From a virus, in the IMG/VR virus record IMGVR_UViG_3300006163_000132, positions 1-26,405 of that record: 26,405 bases of DNA; one strand, written 5' to 3'. Position numbers and translations under genes: made by a program. Numbering within the stretch: position 1 is the first letter of the stretch; every line of letters begins with the position of its first letter. This document shows positions 21,749 to 26,405 of the stretch, piece after piece. A model generated the notes under the pieces. That model had not been told where the DNA came from. It saw nothing but the letters and a program-made list of their open reading frames with translations, and ran no database searches.

Positions 21749-22540
21749 ATGCAAATGCAAGTGTCTACCTCATTCGTACAAGACCAACGTCACGCCTCCA
21801 AATCGGCGCGCTTCGTTCCCGTCCAGCCGAGCCAAATCGCTACCGTGCTAGCCGACCATGGTTTGTTCCTGAACCACTTGAAAACGTCGACGGCGCGCAG
21901 CATTGAGCGCGCCCATCACCAGACCTCGATCGCTCGCTACGTTGCCCGAGACTCGGCCGACATTGTGCAAGCGCTAGGCCATGACTCGACGCTGGATTTG
22001 CTGGTCAAGGCCCCTCACTTGACCGGCGCCATTGAACTCCGGCTCGGCTTTTTCCGCGGTGTTTGCGCAAACCAGTGGAACGCCGGCCGGCTCGTAGGCT
22101 CCGTCAAGATCGCACACACTGGCAATTGCCTCGAAATGCTCAACCAAGCATTGCCGGCGCTCGTAGGCCGTCGGAACGAATTGATCGCTCAAATCGGTGC
22201 CATGTCCGATCGCATGCTCGAAGCGGGCGAGATTGCCGGCCTAGCGCAAGCAGTCGCACAAATCCGGCTTGGCGCGACTGAGGAAGGCTACACGCGAGAA
22301 GTGCACGTAGCCGACCTCCTTCGCTTGCGCCGTCGGGAAGATGCGCCCGCAAACCTGTTTACCGTTGCCAACGTCTTGCAGGAAAACGCATTGCGGTTCG
22401 GCATGCGCTACGACCTGCGAGCGGACGCGGGCGGACCGGTCCGCCACATGAACACCCGGCCGGTTATCGATACGACTGCAACGGCCGTTGCAATGACTGG
22501 TTCGGTTTGGGAAGCGGCCGCTGCTTTGCTTCGAAAGTAG
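21749..22540 (+). CDS. DUF932-like phage/plasmid protein
   Basis: 263 residues; start ATG at 21749 with an AAAAGAA ribosome site (a second ATG two codons on is possible). RFVPVQPSQIATVLADHGLF at 21-40 and IELRLGFFRGVCANQW at about 95-110, followed by a GSVKIAHTGNCLE segment, match the pattern of DUF932 / phage-plasmid-like proteins: L.-G-.-.R..C.N, then ..H.G. These are widespread in phages, plasmids and conjugative elements with no settled biochemical role. The C-terminal half is helical. This is the largest gene of the operon. Family call by motif pattern only. Confidence 0.55.
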   Translation: MQMQVSTSFVQDQRHASKSARFVPVQPSQIATVLADHGLFLNHLKTSTARSIERAHHQTSIARYVARDSADIVQALGHDSTLDLLVKAPHLTGAIELRLGFFRGVCANQWNAGRLVGSVKIAHTGNCLEMLNQALPALVGRRNELIAQIGAMSDRMLEAGEIAGLAQAVAQIRLGATEEGYTREVHVADLLRLRRREDAPANLFTVANVLQENALRFGMRYDLRADAGGPVRHMNTRPVIDTTATAVAMTGSVWEAAAALLRK

Positions 22541-22550
22541 GCCAACGGTT

Positions 22551-22626
22551 CCCACAGTGCGCGCAATCCGAGCCGATTGCGCGCACTAGTGGGCACCGAT
22601 GCCCTCTCCAAAAAGGAAACCCCGAG
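22551..22626 (+). promoter_or_regulatory. Intercistronic hairpin element C
   Basis: CCCAC (22551-22555) pairs with GTGGG (22589-22593) around a perfect 12-bp stem (22557-22568 with 22575-22586). GGGCA-CCGA-TGCCC (22591-22604) then forms a second hairpin sharing GGG with the outer stem. CCAAAAAGGAAACCCC leads into the ATG at 22627. The outer stem differs from copies A, B and D yet stays paired. Confidence 0.7.
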
Positions 22627-22881
22627 ATGAACCGCTACTCCGTGCGCTACGTGCACAAGATCGCTCCTTCCGACAAAGACAAAGGCCCGGACGTTGATCT
22701 ACCAGGCGGCGCTTTTGCCGGGTCGCGCGAACTAGGCAAGGCGCTACGAGCGGCCGGCGTTTTGCTCAAGGGCGCGCGCGTTGCGACCTTCCGAAGTGAA
22801 GCCGATCGGGTGCTTGTGTTCCCGATTGCGCCCGGCCTCACCACTTACTGGCATTGCATCGTTTTGCAGGTTCTACCGTAA
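22627..22881 (+). CDS. Small unknown protein of rightward operon
   Basis: 84 residues; AAGGA with AACCCCGAG precedes the ATG. The sequence MNRYSVRYVHKIAPSDKDKG, then GARVATFRSEADRVLVFPIA, ends TTYWHCIVLQVLP. It alternates basic strands and short helices like a small soluble domain. No signal peptide and no motif. Framed by structured elements C and B. Longer frame from 22507 runs through element C and is rejected. Confidence 0.6.
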   Translation: MNRYSVRYVHKIAPSDKDKGPDVDLPGGAFAGSRELGKALRAAGVLLKGARVATFRSEADRVLVFPIAPGLTTYWHCIVLQVLP

Positions 22882-22887
22882 AGCCTT

Positions 22888-22956
22888 CCGCACACTGCAC
22901 TCCGTTTCGACCGAGTGCAGTAGCGGGCAGTTTTGCCCAACCAAAAAGGAAACCCT
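22888..22956 (+). promoter_or_regulatory. Intercistronic hairpin element B
   Basis: CCGC (22888-22891), ACA, then an 8-bp stem CTGCACTC / GAGTGCAG (22895-22902 with 22913-22920), TA, GCGG (22923-22926). GGGCA-GTTT-TGCCC (22925-22938) forms the second hairpin, overlapping the outer stem by two bases. CCAAAAAGGAAACCCT precedes the ATG at 22957. The central stem sequence differs from A, C and D while pairing is conserved. Confidence 0.7.
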
Positions 22957-23478
22957 ATGTCCGTCATTCGGCCACTTGTAGGCCACACTTCACCCGAAAC
23001 TGCTTTCTTGATTGCCGACTATCCCTACGGCCGCAAGCTCCGGTGCCAGCGTCGAGTTTGGATCGAACACTCGCCTAGCCACGGGTTTCGGTTCGTGGCC
23101 CAAACCACGAATCCCAAAACCGGACGCTGGAACACCCCACACAAAAGCACGTATTCCGAGATCGCCATGGGGCTCTATCTCGACGAGCAAGGCCACGTCC
23201 AGAGCATGGCCGTCACGCAATACGCGAACGTCCTACACGCGCTTAGCTTCGCTCGTGAGTTTGGCCGGCAAGCGGAAGGCGCTGGCATCTTCCGAGTGTT
23301 CGCGCTCAAGAAAGCGCGCTACCTCGAACAGCTTGCGAGCGGTGAAGCGCACTTCACGATCAACGGCAAGCGCGAGGAGACTGCGCCGGCCGAGGCTGAG
23401 CGCAACCTAGCCGAGTCAAAGCAATGGCTCGAAGTCGCGGAGCTTCTAAACCCGGAACGCCTGGGGGAATCGCAATGA
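22957..23478 (+). CDS. Unknown protein of rightward operon
   Basis: 173 residues from the ATG at 22957 (MSVIRPLVGHTSPETAFLIA). The N-terminal half is beta-rich with aromatic and basic residues (QRRVWIEHSPSHGFRFVAQT, then WNTPHKSTYSEIAMGLYLDE). The C-terminal half is helical and charged (EAERNLAESKQWLEVAELLN). No family recognised. It is coupled to the next gene by an ATGA overlap. Likely cytosolic. Confidence 0.65.
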   Translation: MSVIRPLVGHTSPETAFLIADYPYGRKLRCQRRVWIEHSPSHGFRFVAQTTNPKTGRWNTPHKSTYSEIAMGLYLDEQGHVQSMAVTQYANVLHALSFAREFGRQAEGAGIFRVFALKKARYLEQLASGEAHFTINGKREETAPAEAERNLAESKQWLEVAELLNPERLGESQ

Positions 23479-23702
23479 GCGCCCCTACCACGAAGGCCCC
23501 GAAGACACAGCAACCGAACAGCGTCGCCGACCAATGGCGCGAAGTTCAGGAAGCCCAAAAAAAGCGCGACCGCGCGCTTGCAGAAATCCACCTTGCCGTT
23601 GCGCGCTACGGTACCGCGGAGACTGAACTCGGTCTTGCTACCGATCGCTTCAATCAAACGATGGCCGTGACACGCGAGACGCCCGCAACGCCTAAGCCGT
23701 AG
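23475..23702 (+). CDS. Small coiled-coil-like protein
   Basis: 75 residues, ATG overlapping the previous TGA. The centre is one long helix (SVADQWREVQEAQKKRDRAL, then AEIHLAVARYGTAETELGLA) between Pro/Thr-rich ends (TKAPKTQQP, TRETPATPKP). Only member of the operon lacking its own intercistronic element, consistent with translational coupling to its upstream partner, so the two proteins may act together. Confidence 0.6.
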   Translation: MSAPTTKAPKTQQPNSVADQWREVQEAQKKRDRALAEIHLAVARYGTAETELGLATDRFNQTMAVTRETPATPKP

Positions 23703-23708
23703 TGCCAT

Positions 23709-23783
23709 CCGCACACTGCCCGCTATCCGTTCGGATAGCGGGCAGTAGCGGGCAGCATTGCCCGATCCAAAAAGGAAACCCCA
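23709..23783 (+). promoter_or_regulatory. Intercistronic hairpin element A with duplicated 3' arm
   Basis: CCGC (23709-23712) pairs GCGG (23748-23751) around a perfect 13-bp stem (23716-23728 with 23733-23745; loop GTTC). The 3' arm TAGCGGGCAG is repeated immediately as a second TAGCGGGCAG, so the 5' arm can pair with either copy. GGGCA-GCAT-TGCCC (23750-23763) is the second hairpin. AAGGAAACCCCA precedes the ATG at 23784. Confidence 0.7.
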
Positions 23784-24035
23784 ATGAAAAAAGCACTGAT
23801 TGCCATCTCCCTGTTTGTCCCCACCCTTGCGCTTGCAGCCGACCCTGCCAAGCCGACCAAAGCGCACGCTTGCGCAAACTACACCGTTGCGACGACTACC
23901 GACGGCGCGACCATCGGCGTTTGTGGCGCAACGAAGCCAGGCGGGAAGGTCACGTATTTGCGCAGCTATCAAATCGTGAAGCTCGTTGACCCGACGACCG
24001 ACAAGCCGACGACACTCATGGTCGGGTTTCTGTAA
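23784..24035 (+). CDS. Small exported protein
   Basis: 83 residues. The N-terminus MKKALIAISLFVPTLALA-A is a textbook signal peptide. The mature part, ADPAKPTKAHACANYTVATT, continues with two cysteines (CANY, GVCGA) that could form a disulphide, and ends PTTLMVGFL. Likely periplasmic. It is the second exported product of the operon besides 21369; the two mature sequences are not alike. Function unknown. An early exported protein could modify the envelope against superinfection (inference). Confidence 0.7.
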   Translation: MKKALIAISLFVPTLALAADPAKPTKAHACANYTVATTTDGATIGVCGATKPGGKVTYLRSYQIVKLVDPTTDKPTTLMVGFL

Positions 24036-24049
24036 CCAGACCTCGAGCC

Positions 24050-24100
24050 CCGTTCGCCCCTCCGACCTCGGTCCGAGGGGCTTGCGGCATTGAAGGAGGT
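24050..24100 (+). promoter_or_regulatory. Hairpin upstream of the 24107 gene
   Basis: CCCCTCCGACC and GGTCCGAGGGG (about 24056-24079) pair at 10 of 11 positions around a tiny loop, then TTGCGG follows. It occupies the place of elements A-D but lacks the CCGCACA/TAGCGGG frame and the AAGGAAACCCC start motif; the gene uses AAGGAGGT instead. It may be an unrelated hairpin or a terminator without a T-run. Confidence 0.45.
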
Positions 24101-24106
24101 CAACAA

Positions 24107-24304
24107 ATGACCAAGCAAGAAAAGCACGAGAAGGCCGACCGCATTGCGCTGGAGCACGGCTGCGAGTTGCAGCCGACCGCGTTCGGCGGCGTAGCGCTGG
24201 CCATCATGCCGCGTTATCAGGGTGAGCGGCACGAGGAACGCCTCGCGCGCTGCAAGGCCGCGCTACAGGCCGCTGGAGTCCTGCCTGACGGCCTCGTGAG
24301 CTGA
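24107..24304 (+). CDS. Small soluble unknown protein
   Basis: 65 residues with a strong AAGGAGGT before the ATG. Highly charged helical protein (MTKQEKHEKADRIALEHGCE, then RYQGERHEERLARCKAALQA). Last gene of the rightward operon. No family recognised. Confidence 0.65.
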   Translation: MTKQEKHEKADRIALEHGCELQPTAFGGVALAIMPRYQGERHEERLARCKAALQAAGVLPDGLVS

Positions 24305-24316
24305 CCCCAAATAGGA

Positions 24317-24350
24317 CGCGCCCCGATTGCCGTTGAAGGGTCGGGGCGCG
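24317..24350 (+). terminator. 10-bp hairpin at the end of the rightward operon
   Basis: CGCGCCCCGA (24317-24326) pairs with TCGGGGCGCG (24341-24350), loop 14 bases, starting 12 bases after the last stop. There is no T-run behind it but a G-run (ggggacaggggggggg), so it is not a canonical intrinsic terminator; Rho-dependent termination or 3' end protection is possible. Confidence 0.4.
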
Positions 24351-24553
24351 GGGACAGGGGGGGGGACACTGTCTGCCTTGAGGCTATGCCTTCCGGCGAA
24401 TTCTTGCAATCAATGCGCGAAAGCGCGGCCCCGTTGCAACTTGCCCCCATGGCCCCCGCAAAATCGTCTCTGATAGGGACGCTGAAACCTTGCGATTACT
24501 AGATTAGTTTAGTAATCAATTGGTTAGGGTCCTAAAAAGGAGCAGGGAAAACC
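24351..24553 (+). promoter_or_regulatory. Regulator promoter region with palindromic operator
   Basis: GATTACTA (24494-24501), GATTAGTT and TAGTAATC (24510-24517) form a perfect 8-N8-8 inverted repeat, AT-rich in a GC-rich genome. A weak promoter (TTGCGA at 24490, TAATCA at 24513, spacer 17) would lie under it. A GCGC-GAAA-GCGC hairpin lies near 24416. AAAAAGGAG precedes the ATG at 24554. Spacing of eight between arms matches the GTCAA dyads but the arms differ. Confidence 0.6.
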
Positions 24554-25552
24554 ATGATGACCGCGGAATTTCAAGGGGATACGACGGAGCTTACCACCCA
24601 ACAGAAATACAATCGACTGCGCCCGAAAGCGATTGTCGAGGTTCGTTTACTGTCGCACGCGGGAGCCGAGGAGAAATGGTTCCAGGCAAAAATCAAGGAC
24701 AGCAACAAAGAGGGGGCCTACTGCCAAATCACGGGCGGCACGTTGACCAAATTCTGGCACTGGCGAGAGATAAGACCGTGTGCCCTGACCGAGCTACCGC
24801 GCGCCTCGGCGACACTTGGCGAGGTGGTTCAAGCGCACCTTAAACCGGTTGCCGAACTGCCGAGGCGTGAGCCCCTGCCGGCCCCTCCGGCGCTTCGTGC
24901 GGCGCTCGTGGTAGCTGCTGCGCCGACCTCGCCGGCCCCCCTCGTGAGGCTCACGCGACCCGAACCCGAGCAGCAACAGCAAGCGCAGCCGAGCGAACAG
25001 TCGCAGTCAGCGGGCGAGATGATCCGCCAGGCTCGCCAGGCCGCGCATCTCTCGCAGGAGGCTTTAGCCGCTAAGCTTGCCAAGCTCGCGAACGACCCGG
25101 CGCTCACGAACAAACGGCTTAGCAACCTCGAGACCGGCTTTCGGCCGCCGAGTGAGCCCGAGCAGCTAGCCCTCGCTGAGGCGCTTGGAATCGACCTCGC
25201 CCAGCTGATAGCGGCGTGCGAGCGTGACGCGGTTCGACGAGAGCGAGAGGCAAGGAACAAACGGGGCCGCGAAGCCGCACAGCGCAGACGGGAAGAGCGA
25301 GCAGCCATTGACGGCCGAACCCTGTCGCCTCGCACTTCGAAATATCGCCCGCGTGAAGCGCTGATGGCAACACCGAGCCCGGCGCCGACCGCTCGCAAAG
25401 CAGCGACGCATCGCGCATCGGCGCAAGAGGGGACACTGGAGGATTTGATCGATGCGCTGATCGCGATCGTGCCGCTCCCGATGGATGCCGACGAGCGCAA
25501 GAACTGGTTTCGCTGCGCGCGTGAATTGTTCGCGCTATCGGGGGAGCGATGA
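24554..25552 (+). CDS. XRE-family regulator with novel N- and C-terminal modules
   Basis: 332 residues. Residues 20-76 form a compact domain (VEVRLLSHAGAEEKWFQAKI, then CQITGG and FWHWREIRP) that looks beta-barrel-like, perhaps a small SH3- or Tudor-type fold. A Pro/Ala/Gln-rich linker spans about 100-150. Residues about 154-222 are an XRE helix-turn-helix (MIRQARQAAHLSQEALAAKL, then LSNLETGFRPPSE and LALAEALGIDLAQLI). A basic linker (228-290) leads to a C-terminal motif at 294-330 (LEDLIDALIAIVPLPMDADE, then RKNWFRCARELF) shared with the next gene. Likely sequence-specific transcription regulator acting on the palindrome upstream of its own gene. Confidence 0.7.
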   Translation: MMTAEFQGDTTELTTQQKYNRLRPKAIVEVRLLSHAGAEEKWFQAKIKDSNKEGAYCQITGGTLTKFWHWREIRPCALTELPRASATLGEVVQAHLKPVAELPRREPLPAPPALRAALVVAAAPTSPAPLVRLTRPEPEQQQQAQPSEQSQSAGEMIRQARQAAHLSQEALAAKLAKLANDPALTNKRLSNLETGFRPPSEPEQLALAEALGIDLAQLIAACERDAVRREREARNKRGREAAQRRREERAAIDGRTLSPRTSKYRPREALMATPSPAPTARKAATHRASAQEGTLEDLIDALIAIVPLPMDADERKNWFRCARELFALSGER

Positions 25553-26091
25553 TAAAAAGGACGCTACCAGCCCGACGCAGTAACATAGTGACCGAGCCCA
25601 TAAGCCCCCTCGGGATAGCGCTCAAAAATGCTCGCGTTAGTAAGCAGCTCCCGCAGCGGGTGATTGCTGAAGCCCTCGCGGAAAAGTGTGGCGGCGAGCC
25701 GACGAATGTTCGCGTCAGCCAATTCGAGCTGAGCAGGAAGCTACCGACCGATGCCGAGCTGACGGTCATGGCTCAAGTCTTAGGATTGAGCGTTCAGACG
25801 CTTCGCCAGAAGCGCGAGGCGAGCCGCGAGCACCGTGAGGCCCGAGGTAAAGAGATCTACGAGCGGCAGATCGCCAAAGGCCACAAAACCCGGCTCCAGC
25901 CGGTAGCCGCGAAGAAGCCCGCGACGGTAGCGCCGAAGAAGCCCACGCCAGTCAAGCAGGCCCCCGTGCTGGCACTAGCCGAGCTCGTGGAGCAGATAGA
26001 CGAGATTGCGCCGATGCCCGCAGACAAGGACGCTCGCCGTCGCTGGTTTACCTGCGTGAGCGAGCTATCCCGGATCGGAGCTGCATCGTGA
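25549..26091 (+). CDS. Second XRE-type regulator, paralogue of upstream gene
   Basis: 180 residues; ATG at 25549 overlaps the previous TGA (ATGA), GGGGGAG upstream. Residues about 20-86 read as an XRE helix-turn-helix: LGIALKNARVSKQLPQRVIA, EALAEKCGGE, then VSQFELSRKLPTDAELTVMA and QVLGLSVQTLR. A basic Lys/Pro/Ala linker follows (100-140). Residues about 142-176 (LAELVEQIDEIAPMPADKDA, then RRRWFTCVSELSRI) match the C-terminus of the 24554 protein: L-.-.LI/V-.-.I..I.P-.-P-.-D-.-D-.-R..WF-.-C..EL. It lacks the N-terminal barrel domain. Probably a partner or antagonist of the first regulator. Confidence 0.7.
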   Translation: MIKRTLPARRSNIVTEPISPLGIALKNARVSKQLPQRVIAEALAEKCGGEPTNVRVSQFELSRKLPTDAELTVMAQVLGLSVQTLRQKREASREHREARGKEIYERQIAKGHKTRLQPVAAKKPATVAPKKPTPVKQAPVLALAELVEQIDEIAPMPADKDARRRWFTCVSELSRIGAAS

Positions 26092-26405
26092 ACACCAAAG
26101 ACGATCCGAACGGCTACACGGAAGAGGAACGCGAGGCCATGCTGCTAGGCATGCGCGCCGCATCGGGAGTTTTCTACGCGCAGGCATTCCGGATCGGCTG
26201 CCATCCGTTTATCGAATTCTGCGGACTGATGAACGAATACATCCAAATGTGCGAACGAGCCCACAAGGGCGGGCTCGACTTCCCGCACGCGAGCGCGCAC
26301 AGCGGTATCTCAATCCCGATGGCTACCCACGAAGCCGCGTATCTCGGGGAAAAGCTCGGATGTATCTACGGGCCCGCGCTCCAAGACCCGGCAAACCTGC
26401 GGGCG
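26088..26405 (+). CDS. Hypothetical protein, C-terminus beyond window edge
   Basis: A GTG at 26088 overlaps the preceding TGA (GTGA). The frame is open for 106 codons to the edge. Residues read VFYAQAFRIGCHPFIEFCGL and MNEYIQMCERAHKGGLDFPH, then ATHEAAYLGEKLGCIYGPAL. It is well-formed and aromatic-rich, of a type common in phage early regions but with no known function to me. Coupled to the two regulators, so it may belong to the same regulatory unit. Confidence 0.65.
   Translation, partial: MNTKDDPNGYTEEEREAMLLGMRAASGVFYAQAFRIGCHPFIEFCGLMNEYIQMCERAHKGGLDFPHASAHSGISIPMATHEAAYLGEKLGCIYGPALQDPANLRA

Overview
This window is part of a tailed double-stranded DNA phage (or prophage) with a GC-rich genome. 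The gene content points to a short-tailed, podovirus-like virion with a P22/T7-type order: terminase, portal, a GroES-like chaperonin cofactor, scaffold, major capsid protein, head-tail adaptor, beta-helix spike, a gp10-like tail protein and putative ejection proteins. There is no tape-measure, sheath or tail-tube gene. Composition suggests a high-GC host but does not identify it. No integrase, polymerase, helicase or lysin gene is visible, so replication, integration and lysis genes must lie outside the window or be unrecognisable.

Layout. (1) 17867 down to the left edge, minus strand: one tightly packed late operon of 23 genes whose starts and stops mostly overlap (ATGA, TAATG, TGATG). It holds packaging, head, adaptor and tail genes and ends in an open gene at base 1. 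(2) 17924-18852, plus strand: a short divergent unit with a basic protein, a LexA-type winged-helix DNA-binding protein and a small unknown. (3) 21162 down to 18849, minus strand: small, often Cys-rich proteins, interrupted by a repeated intergenic cassette (a 13-bp motif seen four times, three copies beside a TGACG dyad) and by a G-rich non-coding stretch at 19992-20438. It meets unit 2 tail to tail with a 4-base overlap. (4) 21343-24304, plus strand: a probable early operon of small genes with two exported proteins and a DUF932-like protein. Its genes are separated by a recurrent structured RNA element and share an extended start motif. (5) 24554 to the right edge, plus strand: two XRE-type regulators with a shared C-terminal module behind a palindromic operator, then an open hypothetical gene.

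Units 3 and 4 diverge from a control region (21163-21342) holding two GTCAA-N8-TTGAC dyads, one over the plus-strand -35 box. A related dyad sits in the intergenic cassettes of unit 3, so one regulator may control both units. The most novel-looking material is non-coding: the covarying intercistronic hairpins of unit 4, the 13-bp-plus-dyad cassette of unit 3, and the start-associated sequence shared by six genes. Among proteins, the paired regulators, the collagen-like portal tail and the phage GroES-like protein deserve attention.
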